Of a DNA stretch of 15,396 nt, positions 1-8,561 are shown in pieces. A program made the translations under genes and the position numbers. The DNA is from Anaerolinea thermophila (GTDB lineage Bacteria > Chloroflexota > Anaerolineae > Anaerolineales > Villigracilaceae): assembly GCA_022729775.1 (NCBI GenBank), contig DZBA01000027.1, positions 1,496 through 16,891 on the forward strand, read 5' to 3'. Below the pieces are notes generated by a model. It was given only the letters and a program-made list of their open reading frames with translations. It was not told the origin of the DNA and ran no database searches. Each line of letters starts with the position of its first letter. Position 1 is the stretch's first letter.

Positions 1-60
1 CTCCGCAAGTTCTACTTGCGGAATTTACGCAATGCCCAGAAGTAGAACTTCTGGACTCCG
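1..60. repeat. Composite double-palindrome element, left copy
   Basis: Two perfect palindromes lie side by side: an 8-bp stem CCGCAAGT / ACTTGCGG with a TCT loop at 3-21, and an 8-bp stem CCAGAAGT / ACTTCTGG with an AGA loop at 36-54, followed by ACTCCG. The same two palindromes occur in inverted order and orientation at 10112-10269. The element starts 3 bp beyond the stop codon of the minus-strand PrpD gene, so it is transcribed as a double hairpin at the end of that mRNA. No U-tract follows on the minus strand, so it is not a standard intrinsic terminator. It may extend beyond the window. Confidence 0.85.
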
Positions 61-63
61 TGC

Positions 64-1389
64 TTATCCTACAAACTGCGTCAATTCGCGTATATCTTTC
101 AAATGTTCCGCCTGCTTTACAATTTGAAGCGTTTCTTCCATTTTGGAAGATTCCATCACAAAGCCGACCAGCCAGCGGAATTTCTTCTCCAGCGCGGATA
201 CGTCATAACGGTCTGCGCCGCGCTCGACGATTCCGGAGTCAAATATTTTTCCATCTGCAAGCGTGATTTTCACCGCGCTGTGCATTCGCAAATCCATTTC
301 CTGTGTTTCTCTATACATCCGGTCTATTTGCGGGTCGAGGACAACTTCGATTTTGTCGAATAAACTGCGGACTTTTGAATCGTCAAAGCGGTCTTGTAAA
401 ATTTGCGCGAGACCGATTTTCCCATCCAGCAACAAGCACGCCAGCGGATATTTCACGCTGAACTGCGCTTCTTCCGTTGTGGCGGGATAGTCTTGAAGCA
501 GGTCAACGGCTTCTTGAAAAGTCCGCGCCTGAATGTGTTTTATTTTTTCGATTGCAATATCATTTTTTTCTACAACTTGCAAAGCCGCCTGACACGCGGC
601 ATGTCCCCACGCGCACGAACACCATTCTTTATAAAAAACCCAATCTTCCATCCAATACTTTTGACCGATGTCCGCAACCCAATCGTGATATTCGTCAAAG
701 CCCAAAATGCTGGGGATGCCGGTGAATCCGCGCTGCGCGAGTTCAGCGGAGACAACGCCGTTCAGCGCGCCCCAGCCAATCGCATGCTTGGACATGGATG
801 GCGCGGCAATGTCGCGCATCATCGGCGCGTTGGGCGCGTGATAATCCGCGATGCCAAGCGCGTGTTTGATTTGCTCGTGGTTGAGTTTCAACAACCGCGC
901 GGATGCAGCCGCGCACGCAATGGAACCCCATGATCCACACGCTTGATAAATTTCATGGTCAGCGTGCCAGCACCTGCCGGCGCGGATGGCAACTTCGTAG
1001 CCAATGACCAGCGCTTCGAGCAGGGCTTTTCCGCTTGCGCCAACGGATTCCGCGACGGCGAGCGTTGCAGGAATTAATTGCGCGCCGGGATGTCCGCGCG
1101 TGAAGATGGCGTCGTCATCCACATCGAGCGCGTTGCCCGCGCACGCATTCGCAAACGCCGCGCCCGCCGCGTTCGATTTTTGTCCGTGCAGAAAAATCGT
1201 CGCGCCTTCCCCTTTCCAAAACGCGGATGCGTAATCCGCCGCAATTTCACTGACAGGCGTAAGCGTGCCAGCCAGCGCCGCGCCCAATCCATCCAATAAA
1301 CATAGGCGCGCGCGTTCCTGTGTTTTTTTAGATAGATCATCCCATTTCAAATTTTGGATGAAGTCCGCGACAAGGTCGTTGCCGTTCAT
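64..1389 (-). CDS. MmgE/PrpD family protein, distal copy
   Basis: This 441-residue protein belongs to the MmgE/PrpD fold family, which includes 2-methylcitrate dehydratase, cis-aconitate decarboxylase and iminodisuccinate epimerase. Length is normal for the family. Visible family positions are the DxDDD run at 89-93 followed by GHPG at 99-102, WHA at 141-143, Lys201-His202, GFTGIP at 221-226, the CxWxH motif ending at His263, and Tyr314 in the AQFSVKYPLA stretch. By comparison with cis-aconitate decarboxylase these are probable active-site residues (recalled, not aligned by software). ATG at 1389 begins 1 nt after the DppB-type permease stop, which suggests translational coupling. It is a clear paralogue of the protein at 7187-8560: I count 138 identities in the first 240 ungapped residues. 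The exact reaction and substrate cannot be named; a dehydratase, isomerase, epimerase or decarboxylase is possible. Confidence 0.93.
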   Translation of the reverse strand: MNGNDLVADFIQNLKWDDLSKKTQERARLCLLDGLGAALAGTLTPVSEIAADYASAFWKGEGATIFLHGQKSNAAGAAFANACAGNALDVDDDAIFTRGHPGAQLIPATLAVAESVGASGKALLEALVIGYEVAIRAGRCWHADHEIYQACGSWGSIACAAASARLLKLNHEQIKHALGIADYHAPNAPMMRDIAAPSMSKHAIGWGALNGVVSAELAQRGFTGIPSILGFDEYHDWVADIGQKYWMEDWVFYKEWCSCAWGHAACQAALQVVEKNDIAIEKIKHIQARTFQEAVDLLQDYPATTEEAQFSVKYPLACLLLDGKIGLAQILQDRFDDSKVRSLFDKIEVVLDPQIDRMYRETQEMDLRMHSAVKITLADGKIFDSGIVERGADRYDVSALEKKFRWLVGFVMESSKMEETLQIVKQAEHLKDIRELTQFVG

Positions 1390-1390
1390 A

Positions 1391-2338
1391 TCAACCGCCG
1401 AGGCGAATACGCGGATTCAAAATGCCGTACAGAATATCCGCAATCAAATTGGAAAAACTATAGATGGTGACAATCACCATGCTAATTGCCTGAATGGAAA
1501 TTACATCGCGCCGCTGAATGCTGTAAACGAGCAGCCTGCCGATGCCCGGATAACCAAACACCGATTCGGTGACGATGAGTCCGCCGATGAGCCAGCCGAT
1601 GCCGAGCGCGACAACGGTCACAGTAGGCAGCAGCGAATTGCGAAGCACGTGCTTGGTCAAGACCTGCCAGCGCGGAAGCCCTTTCATGTCAGCGGCGCGG
1701 GTGTAATCGGAGCGCAGCACGTCAATGGTGCTGGAACGAGTCATGCGCGAGATGTATCCCAAACTGGTCAAGCTGACCGTGATGGCGGGCAGAATTAAAT
1801 ACTGGAAGGCTTCGCGGAATGGCGTATCCGGTTCGATGGATGAGTTCGCGGGCAGGAAGTCGAACGACACCGCGAGCAGACCGATGAGCAGCAGCCCGGT
1901 GACAAACTCCGGCAATCCTGCAAATGCCATCGAAATTCCAGAGATGAGCTGGTCTGCCATGCCGTCTTCTTTGATTGCAGAAATCACGCCGAGCAAAATT
2001 CCAAGCGGCACGTACATCAATATCGCAACCGAAGCCAGCATGAGCGAATTACGAAGCCGCGCCATTACCATCGGGCGGACTTCCATGCGCGAGACCATCG
2101 AAGTTCCCCAATCGCCTTGAATAAAGCGGATGAGCCAATCGAAATATTGGACGACAATCGGGCGGTCGAGTCCGAGCTCCGCGCGCAGGTTGGCAACCGC
2201 TTCGGGCGTGGCAAACTGTCCGAGGATGACTTGCGCCACATCGCCCGGCAGGAGTTGGGTCACGCTGAAAATGATGATGGATGCCGCAAGCAGCGTAAGC
2301 AAAATCATCCCCAAACGACGCAGGATATAAGCGATCAT
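1391..2338 (-). CDS. ABC transporter permease, DppB/OppB type
   Basis: A 315-residue inner-membrane permease of the peptide/opine/nickel importer class. The N-terminus is typical of DppB (MIAYILRRLG, then a hydrophobic segment to about residue 30, then LLPGDVA). The EAA-like coupling loop reads YTRAADMKG at 212-220 and continues to about LLP at 236-238. Hydrophobic segments are visible near 8-28, 98-120, 133-157, 180-197, 238-258 and 283-305. The ATG at 2338 overlaps the ATPase stop by 4 nt (ATGA), and the stop lies 1 nt before the second PrpD start, so it sits in a tightly coupled run. It should pair with the permease at 4427-5302 to form the membrane channel. The substrate cannot be read from the permease itself. 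Confidence 0.95.
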   Translation of the reverse strand: MIAYILRRLGMILLTLLAASIIIFSVTQLLPGDVAQVILGQFATPEAVANLRAELGLDRPIVVQYFDWLIRFIQGDWGTSMVSRMEVRPMVMARLRNSLMLASVAILMYVPLGILLGVISAIKEDGMADQLISGISMAFAGLPEFVTGLLLIGLLAVSFDFLPANSSIEPDTPFREAFQYLILPAITVSLTSLGYISRMTRSSTIDVLRSDYTRAADMKGLPRWQVLTKHVLRNSLLPTVTVVALGIGWLIGGLIVTESVFGYPGIGRLLVYSIQRRDVISIQAISMVIVTIYSFSNLIADILYGILNPRIRLGG

Positions 2339-4413
2339 GGTTGCTCCCTTTCTTCGACGGTGATGGGCGCTTGCAGTTTATTGAGTTCTTCCAATGGAAT
2401 ATGGCAACAGATACTGTGAAAGCGATTCACGTTTTGCCATGTGGGCGATTCGGTTTCGCAAATTGCGCCGATCTTGCGCGGACAGCGCGTGTGGAAGCGG
2501 CAGCCCGACGGGATGTTGACCGCGCTCGGCACACTGCCCTGCAAACGGATTCTCTCCTGGTGAATGTTCGGGTCGGGGATGGGAATGGCGGAAAGCAGCG
2601 CTTCGGTGTATGGATGATACGGCGGCGAGAAGACATCCTGCGCCGAGCCAATTTCCCAAATTCGCCCAAGATAGACCACCGCGATCCAATCCGAAAGATG
2701 GCGCACGGCGGCGAGGTCGTGCGAGATGAACAAATACGAAACGCCTTTTTCTTTTTGCAACTCCGCAAGCAGGTTCATCAATGAGGCTTGCACCGAAACA
2801 TCCAGTGATGAAATCGGCTCATCGAGAATCATCAACTCTGGATTTGCCGCAAACGCGCGCGCAATGGCGACGCGCTGTTTTTCTCCGCCGCTCAGTTCAT
2901 GCGGCAAACGGTGGACATAATCCGCGGGCAGGTTCACCGCTTCGAACAGTTCGCGCACGCGCTGGTCAATTTCGCTTTGCAACACATTACCCAGCAGCGC
3001 CAGCGGACGTCCCACGCTTTGCCCAACGGGATGCTGTGGATTTAACGACGCGTCGGGGTTTTGAAATACAAGTTGGATTTTCTTGAGCGTTGATTTTGAA
3101 CGGTCTTTAATGGAATAAGGCAGGGCTTCGCCATTGAGGAAGATGTCGCCACTGGTCGCGGATTCAAAGCCCGCGATGCAGCGCGCAAAGGTTGTTTTTC
3201 CGCAGCCGCTTTCGCCGACGATTCCCATCGTTGCGCCTTTTCTTACGCGGATGCTCATGTTATCCACTGCGCGGACGATGTCAGGCTTCCACGCGAAAAT
3301 ATTGGAGAGTCCACTGCGCCGCACTTTGAATTGCTTTTCAATATTCCGCGCGTCGAGCAGCAGCGGAATTTCACTCATGTCAATTTCTTCTTCTTCGCTT
3401 TTATCTTTGGCGATGATGTGTATGTTATCCGCCACTTCCGACCAGCGGCGGCAGGCGGTGAAATGCCCGTCGGATATTTCCGTTAAGGATGGTCGCTCTT
3501 TGCGGCAGGCATCTTCCGCCATAGCGCAGCGCGGCGCGAAGATACATCCATCGGGCAGCGCGTTTGGGCGCGGAATATGTCCGGGGATGGTGTGCAGGTC
3601 AATGTCATGTTTGCTTGCGTCAATGCGCGGCACGCATCCCAACAAGCCCAGCGTGTATGGATGATAATTTTGTTTGAAGACTTGTTGAATGTTGCCCTCT
3701 TCCATCAACTCGCCCGCGTACATCACGCCTACGCGGTCACAAATCCGCGCCACTACGCCGAGGTTGTGCGTGATGTAAAGCACCGCGGTTTCGTATTCGC
3801 GCAGCAGGTCGCGCACCAAATCGAGGATGACCGCTTCGGTGGTGACATCCAGCGCGGTGGTCGGCTCGTCCATGATGAGGAATTGCGGATTGGTGGTCAG
3901 CGCGGTGGCAATCAAAATGCGCTGCAACATCCCGCCGCTGAGTTGATGCGGATAACGCGCGGCGACAGATTCAGGGTCGGGCAGCTGCACTTTTTCCAGC
4001 ATTTCCAGCGCTTTGTTTTTTGCCTGCGCGCGCGACATGCCAAGATGAGTCCGCGCCATTTCTGCAATTTGGTCGCCAACGGGGATGGATGGATTGATTG
4101 CCTTCGACGGGTCTTGATGCACCATCGTGACGCGCGCGCCCCAAACCTTGCGCAATTCGCGCTGTGAAAGCGCGAGCAAATCCACGCCGCCAAGCGAGAT
4201 AGAGCCGCTGGAGATGCTTCCATTGCGCGGCAGGTAACGCACCAGCGCGCGCGCAAGGGTTGTCTTGCCCGAACCTGATTCGCCGACCAGACCGTAAATC
4301 TCTCCGCGCGCAATCTTCATCGTCACGTTGCGGACGGTGTTCAACGCGCCGTCATCGGTGGCGTAAGACACCCAAAGGTTTTTGACATCCAGAACAGTTG
4401 TGTTTGTCGTCAT
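2335..4413 (-). CDS. Fused double ABC ATPase, DppD-DppF type
   Basis: Two complete peptide-importer ATPases are joined in one 692-residue chain, which in most bacteria are two genes. Numbering is from MTTNTT. Domain 1 has Walker A GESGSGKT at 44-51, LSGGM at 158-162, Walker B with LIMDEP at 179-184 and switch His216. Domain 2 has GESGCGKT at 400-407, LSGGE at 507-511, LMILDEP at 527-533 and His565. Each domain ends in an oligo_HPY region with a cysteine set (290, 296, 303, 321 and 638, 644, 652, 669); DppD homologues are known to carry a 4Fe-4S cluster there. A charged linker lies near 337-346. I chose the ATG at 4413 because AGGA lies just upstream; the in-frame TTG at 4425 is only 1 nt from the permease stop and has the Shine-Dalgarno inside the reading frame. 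The chain powers uptake through the two neighbouring permeases. Confidence 0.94.
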   Translation of the reverse strand: MTTNTTVLDVKNLWVSYATDDGALNTVRNVTMKIARGEIYGLVGESGSGKTTLARALVRYLPRNGSISSGSISLGGVDLLALSQRELRKVWGARVTMVHQDPSKAINPSIPVGDQIAEMARTHLGMSRAQAKNKALEMLEKVQLPDPESVAARYPHQLSGGMLQRILIATALTTNPQFLIMDEPTTALDVTTEAVILDLVRDLLREYETAVLYITHNLGVVARICDRVGVMYAGELMEEGNIQQVFKQNYHPYTLGLLGCVPRIDASKHDIDLHTIPGHIPRPNALPDGCIFAPRCAMAEDACRKERPSLTEISDGHFTACRRWSEVADNIHIIAKDKSEEEEIDMSEIPLLLDARNIEKQFKVRRSGLSNIFAWKPDIVRAVDNMSIRVRKGATMGIVGESGCGKTTFARCIAGFESATSGDIFLNGEALPYSIKDRSKSTLKKIQLVFQNPDASLNPQHPVGQSVGRPLALLGNVLQSEIDQRVRELFEAVNLPADYVHRLPHELSGGEKQRVAIARAFAANPELMILDEPISSLDVSVQASLMNLLAELQKEKGVSYLFISHDLAAVRHLSDWIAVVYLGRIWEIGSAQDVFSPPYHPYTEALLSAIPIPDPNIHQERIRLQGSVPSAVNIPSGCRFHTRCPRKIGAICETESPTWQNVNRFHSICCHIPLEELNKLQAPITVEEREQP

Positions 4414-4426
4414 GTGTCCTCGCAAA

Positions 4427-5302
4427 TTAATTGCTCACGCCGCCGGGCAGCAACATGCGCCGCAGTCCATCGCTCATGAACGCAACGCCGACAACCAACA
4501 GGGCAATTGTCCCTGCGGGATATAACAAAACCCAGGGGGCAAGGTTGAACCATGTGCGCCCTTCGCTGACCATCATGCCCCAATCAGGCGAGGGCGGCTG
4601 GACTCCCAAGCCGAGAAAGCCAAGCGACGCCACCAAAAAAATGGAATAAGAGAAGCGCATGGACGCTTCCACTGCGAGCGGCGGCAAAACGTTTGGAAGA
4701 ATTTCACGGAATAAAATATAAAAATTACTTTCCCCGCGCATTTTTGCGGCTTCGACGAATTCGCGCGTTTTGATGTCCAATACTACGCTGCGCACGACTC
4801 TCGAAACCATTGGAATATAAAGAAAACCGACAACAAGGACGATGTTCAGGCGGGAAGGTCCCACCGTACCCAGAATGATCATGGCAAGCAACAAAGGCGG
4901 AATAGAAAGCAAGACGTCCATCAAGCGCATGAGGAATTCATCTGCCATGCCGCCGAGATAACCGGAGAGCAAGCCGAGCGTCAGCCCAAGCAGCACCGCA
5001 AGCACCGTCCCCGACCCGGCGATGCTGAACACGTCGCGGCTGCCGGTGAGGATGCGGCTGAAGATGTCGCGCCCGAATTGGTCTGTTCCGAACAAATGTT
5101 CCGCGGATGCGGGCTTGAGTTTGTTGATCAGCTTTTGGTCGGAGAATTTATACGGCGCGACCATTGGACCAAAAATCGCCATGAGAAAAAATATACCAAC
5201 GACGGCAAACCCAAACAGGGTGGCAGGGTAGCGGCGCAGTCGTTTGAACGCACGCGCCATTCTTGAAGCGGGAACAGGTTTTGCAGGTTGCGCGCTTTGC
5301 AT
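4427..5302 (-). CDS. ABC transporter permease, DppC/OppC type
   Basis: A 291-residue inner-membrane permease. The DppC signature HLFGTDQFGRDIFSR spans about 69-83 after a cytoplasmic N-terminus and first membrane segment (about 28-48). The EAA coupling loop reads EAAKMRG at 184-190, followed by ILFREILPN to 204. The tail GLGVQPPSPDWG at about 231-242 is also typical of the family. The ATG at 5302 is preceded on the minus strand by AAGGAGAT, with about 11 nt between GGAG and the start. The stop codon lies about 13 nt before the preferred ATPase start. It is the first gene after the 257-bp structured gap that follows the binding-protein gene, so expression may be lower than that of the binding protein. 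Confidence 0.95.
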   Translation of the reverse strand: MQSAQPAKPVPASRMARAFKRLRRYPATLFGFAVVGIFFLMAIFGPMVAPYKFSDQKLINKLKPASAEHLFGTDQFGRDIFSRILTGSRDVFSIAGSGTVLAVLLGLTLGLLSGYLGGMADEFLMRLMDVLLSIPPLLLAMIILGTVGPSRLNIVLVVGFLYIPMVSRVVRSVVLDIKTREFVEAAKMRGESNFYILFREILPNVLPPLAVEASMRFSYSIFLVASLGFLGLGVQPPSPDWGMMVSEGRTWFNLAPWVLLYPAGTIALLVVGVAFMSDGLRRMLLPGGVSN

Positions 5303-5407
5303 AAGGTTGTTATCTCCTTCGCTTCATAAAAAAATACAAACAGAGTTCAGCAACTTCTGTCGTTAGGAACTTAGAAATTAAGTCCTTGTTTTCTGTGCAA
5401 GAATTTT

Positions 5408-5480
5408 TTAACACGAAGGACACGAAGTACACAAAGTTTCTTAAGGTCTTCCTTAGTGATCTTTGCGCCCTTTGTGTTAA
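5408..5480. repeat. Imperfect inverted repeat between binding-protein and permease genes
   Basis: A 20-bp left arm at 5408-5427 (TTAACACGAAGGACACGAAG) pairs with the right arm at 5461-5480 at 16 of 20 positions; a shorter inner stem is formed by TTAAGG and CCTTAG near 5441-5456. Built from CACGAAG words, it looks like a dispersed non-coding hairpin rather than a gene. It occupies the middle of the 257-bp gap between the permease start (5302) and the binding-protein stop (5560). The rest of that gap, 5303-5407, shows only the permease Shine-Dalgarno. Confidence 0.7.
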
Positions 5481-5508
5481 AGCCTTTTTAGATCCGGCTT
5501 GTCCGGGT

Positions 5509-5542
5509 TAGGAGTCCAAAGTCTTCTGACTTTGGACTCCTA
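5509..5542. repeat. Perfect 15-bp palindrome after binding-protein gene
   Basis: A perfect 15-bp stem (5509-5523 with 5528-5542) encloses the loop TTCT. The stem begins TAGGAGTCC and so shares the GGAGTCC boundary of the palindromes at 10112-10134 and 10251-10269 and of the window start, but with a different inner word (AAAGTC). It lies 18 nt beyond the binding-protein stop codon on the minus strand. No run of T follows it on that strand, so it is more like a REP-type mRNA-end hairpin than an intrinsic terminator. Confidence 0.85.
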
Positions 5543-5559
5543 TTCATTACATTACTATC

Positions 5560-7128
5560 TTACTTTTCGAAATACACCTGGCGCAGGTCGAGCGAGGTGC
5601 CAAGTCCCATGGTGGGGGTGACGCCTTTAACGTTTGGAGAGGTAGCCCACAAGTTATTGACAAAGAAGGTCAAGATGATGGGTCCGCGTTCCTTGAAGAT
5701 GCGCTGCATCTGGTGGAATTGTTCGACGCGTTTTGCGGGGTCGAGTTCTTTTGCAGATTGCGCGGCAAGTTCATCGAGTTCCTTATCGCACCAGTGGCTT
5801 TCATTCCATTTTGCGGTGCAGGTATAAGCCAAATCGAGGTAGGGCTGCGGGTATGGGCGGGAACCCCAGTCGGTGACGGCGAAGTCGGCTTCGATCCAGA
5901 GGTTGTCCGCGCCGTAGTACACATCCGCGGGGACGATGTTGATGTTGACCGTCACGCCGGCTTCCGCGAGTTGTTCCTTCCAAATCGTGCAGATGGCGGG
6001 AACAGGCGAAGGTTCCTGGCAGGTCATCTCAATCGTCAAACCATCGGGATACCCAGCTTCCGCGAGCAATTCCTTTGCTTTGGCAGGGTCGCGCGCGGGG
6101 TTCGGTTCATCGAGGAAAAACTCGCCATAGATGGGACCAAAGGGGGTGCCGGTTCCGGCAACGCCCAGCCCTTGGAATGCGCCTTGCAAAATTTCTTCGG
6201 TGTCGGTGGCAAGCTTGAGCGCCTGGCGAACTTTGTTATCTTGCGTGGGACCGCGGTCAGAGCGCATACGTAAAACATACGCAGTGTTGGAAGGACTCTG
6301 GTACACGGGGATATTGTCGGCTTCTAAAACCGCGACATATTCGGAGGGCAGGTAAATCAAGTAATCAATCTGTCCGCCGCGCAGGGCTTCTACTTGCGCC
6401 GTCGTATCGCCCATGAAGATGAATTCCATGCCGTCGAGGTAGGGCAGCTGGTTGCCTTCCGCGTCTTTCATCCAATAGTTGGGATTGCGTTCGAAGACGA
6501 TGCGGTCTTCGGGGCTATAGCTTTTGATGATAAAAGGTCCAGTACCATTCCATTCGGTTGCGAAGTCTTTGCCCTTCGCATCCATGATCAAGGCGTGGTA
6601 ATCGCCGAGGTCTTTGAGGAAGTCCGGGTTGGGGTTGGTGAGTTTGAAGACGACGCTATATTTATCCGGCGCGGTGACATCCACGATGTTGGAATATAAA
6701 GCAACGGTGGCGGCGCCGATTGCCGGGTCGCGCAGGCGGTCGAAGGTGAACTTGACATCCTCAGATGTCATCTCTTTGCCATCGTGGAACAAAACGCCCT
6801 GACGCAGGGCAAACGTCCAGCTCAGACCGTCTTCGCTGACGCTCCATTTTTCCGCGATACTGCGTGATGTGTCGGGGGCGTTGTCTTCGCCGATGAAGAC
6901 GAGGAAGTCGTGCCATTGGCGCGCGGTTTCATCATCCGGGACGGAGGTCAAAAACGCGGGGTCTAACAATGTCGGCGCCTGCATGGCATGGCGCAGCACG
7001 CCGCCATATTTGGCAGAAACAGCGGGGGCTTCAGTTGCGGGCGCGGATGAGCCACCGCAAGCCGCAAGCAGCATGGACGCCATCAACACGAGCGCCATTA
7101 AGATGTAAAGTTTTTTCTGTGTTTGCAT
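5560..7128 (-). CDS. ABC transporter substrate-binding lipoprotein, SBP_bac_5 family
   Basis: A 522-residue extracytoplasmic binding protein of the DppA/OppA class (family 5). The N-terminus is a lipoprotein signal: MQTQKK, a hydrophobic stretch, then the lipobox LAAC with the lipidated cysteine at residue 24, followed by a Gly/Ser/Ala/Pro/Thr linker. Characteristic family-5 text follows, including WTFALRQGVLFHDGKEMTS and DVKFTFDRL near 110-140. The ATG at 7128 has a good Shine-Dalgarno (GAGGAGA about 6 nt upstream). It lies 58 nt after the first PrpD gene and before the permease genes. Family members bind peptides but also nickel, opines, glutathione and other small molecules, so the substrate is unknown. 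The neighbouring ammonia-lyase suggests an amino acid, a derivative or a small peptide, which is an inference. Confidence 0.95.
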   Translation of the reverse strand: MQTQKKLYILMALVLMASMLLAACGGSSAPATEAPAVSAKYGGVLRHAMQAPTLLDPAFLTSVPDDETARQWHDFLVFIGEDNAPDTSRSIAEKWSVSEDGLSWTFALRQGVLFHDGKEMTSEDVKFTFDRLRDPAIGAATVALYSNIVDVTAPDKYSVVFKLTNPNPDFLKDLGDYHALIMDAKGKDFATEWNGTGPFIIKSYSPEDRIVFERNPNYWMKDAEGNQLPYLDGMEFIFMGDTTAQVEALRGGQIDYLIYLPSEYVAVLEADNIPVYQSPSNTAYVLRMRSDRGPTQDNKVRQALKLATDTEEILQGAFQGLGVAGTGTPFGPIYGEFFLDEPNPARDPAKAKELLAEAGYPDGLTIEMTCQEPSPVPAICTIWKEQLAEAGVTVNINIVPADVYYGADNLWIEADFAVTDWGSRPYPQPYLDLAYTCTAKWNESHWCDKELDELAAQSAKELDPAKRVEQFHQMQRIFKERGPIILTFFVNNLWATSPNVKGVTPTMGLGTSLDLRQVYFEK

Positions 7129-7186
7129 ATTTTCTCCTCGGAATTAGTGATATGGTTTTTGACAAATTGAAGTCGAAGATATTTTT

Positions 7187-8560
7187 CTATTGCGCCTCTT
7201 TTCTGCGGTTTGACTCAAGCAGCCCGGTCAATTGACGGACGCTCGATAGCGTTTCAAAATGGAACAACATGCCGAGCGTTTCTTCGGCTGTTTGCAAATC
7301 TAAAACATAATTGGCAAGCCAGCGGAATTTATCCGCCATGCGTTCTTCGTCCCAACCGGATGGGGGAAACCGCAGCCCGCCATCCACCATGCCTGAATTA
7401 TAAGCGCGACCATTCTTTAACGTGATTGTCACGACGCTTGCAAAACGTCCAGCCGGGTCGCCCTGCTCGAACAGCTGACACAGACGTTCCATTTCCTCTG
7501 TTTCGAGGACTTCGACTTTTTGCGCCAGTTCGCGGATTTTAGAATCCGACAGGCGATGTTCCAACATTTGGTTCGGACCAATTTCCCCATCCACTAACAT
7601 TGCCGCGAGGGGCCAGGCTTGATTGAACTGCGCTTCTTCTGTCGTGGAAGGAAGCCGCGTTCCCAGACGCGCCGCGCCGCTGTTGCTTTCCACGCGGATT
7701 TTTTCGATGTCATCCAGCGCGATTTTATTTTCTTCCACCAACCTGCGCGCGCCTTCCACGCCGCCATGCGCCCAGCCGCAGCACGCATACCGCGCCGACT
7801 TCCACGCCACGCCGTTCACCATTAAATAATTTTGACCGATGTCTTGTCCCCACTCTTGATATTCTTGCAGTGACAAAATGCTTGGGATGCCGGTAAAGCC
7901 GCGCGCCGCCAGTTCCGCCGCGCTGATTCCGCTCATGGCTGCCCATTCGATTCCATGCTTGACCATGCCGGGGTCGTCCACGTCGCGCATCATGGGAAGA
8001 TTCGCCGCGTGGTATTCCGCGATGCCAAGCGCGTGCTTGACCTGCGTTTCATTCAATCCCATCAAATGCGCGGCGACTGCGGCGCACGCGACCGATCCCC
8101 ACGAACCGCAGGCTTGATATACACTGCGCGAAGCGTGCCAGCAGCGACCAACGCGGTGCGCGACTTCATAGCCGACAACCATGCCGCACAACATTTGCGC
8201 GCCGCTTAAGTTTCGCGCTTCGGCAATTGCCAGCGCGGTGGGAAAGATTTGCGCGCCCGCATGACCGTAGGCGTAACGCGCGCTGTCATCCACATCAATG
8301 CCGTTGGACGCGCACGCATTCGCAAATGCCGCGCCGATGGTGGACGATTTTTTTTCGCGCAGCAGAATTGTCGCTTCGTCGCCTGACCATGTCTGCGTGG
8401 CGTAATCTGTCCCAATTTGACTGACGCGCGTCAGCGTCCCCGCGAGGGTCGCGCCCAAATTATCCACGAGGCACATCCATGCCTTGCGTTGAACAGATTC
8501 GGGCAATTTGTCCCATGTGATGGTGGAAACAAAACGCGCGGTCAAGTCAATCGAGTTCAT
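7187..8560 (-). CDS. MmgE/PrpD family protein, lyase-coupled copy
   Basis: A 457-residue MmgE/PrpD-fold protein, paralogue of the one at 64-1389 and collinear with it without gaps through residue 250. Shared positions include DVDD at 89-92, GHAG at 99-102, WHA at 141-143, YQACGSWGS at 148-156, Lys201-His202, GFTGIPSIL at 221-229 and CCGWAH ending at His265. The position equal to Tyr314 of the paralogue is Trp316 here (QFNQAWPLAA), a probable active-site change. I chose ATG at 8560: it gives MNSIDLTARF, matching the paralogue's MNGNDLVADF, and starts 1 nt after the lyase stop. An in-frame start at 8620 would add 20 residues inside the lyase gene with no counterpart. Coupling to the lyase suggests that it acts on the deaminated product or a later intermediate; the reaction is not known. 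Confidence 0.93.
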   Translation of the reverse strand: MNSIDLTARFVSTITWDKLPESVQRKAWMCLVDNLGATLAGTLTRVSQIGTDYATQTWSGDEATILLREKKSSTIGAAFANACASNGIDVDDSARYAYGHAGAQIFPTALAIAEARNLSGAQMLCGMVVGYEVAHRVGRCWHASRSVYQACGSWGSVACAAVAAHLMGLNETQVKHALGIAEYHAANLPMMRDVDDPGMVKHGIEWAAMSGISAAELAARGFTGIPSILSLQEYQEWGQDIGQNYLMVNGVAWKSARYACCGWAHGGVEGARRLVEENKIALDDIEKIRVESNSGAARLGTRLPSTTEEAQFNQAWPLAAMLVDGEIGPNQMLEHRLSDSKIRELAQKVEVLETEEMERLCQLFEQGDPAGRFASVVTITLKNGRAYNSGMVDGGLRFPPSGWDEERMADKFRWLANYVLDLQTAEETLGMLFHFETLSSVRQLTGLLESNRRKEAQ

Positions 8561-8561
8561 C

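Noticed and set aside
403..933. Long plus-strand open frame of 176 residues, and similar frames opposite other genes
   Set aside because: It lies wholly antisense to the PrpD gene, has composition unlike a folded protein and no recognisable motif; high GC and codon bias create such frames opposite real genes throughout the window.
4414..4425. TTG start giving four extra residues on the fused ATPase
   Set aside because: The Shine-Dalgarno lies between this TTG and the ATG at 4413, so the ATG is the better start.
5509..5542. Palindrome as an intrinsic terminator
   Set aside because: No T-run follows the stem on the minus strand; the same holds for the palindromes at 3-54 and 10251-10269.
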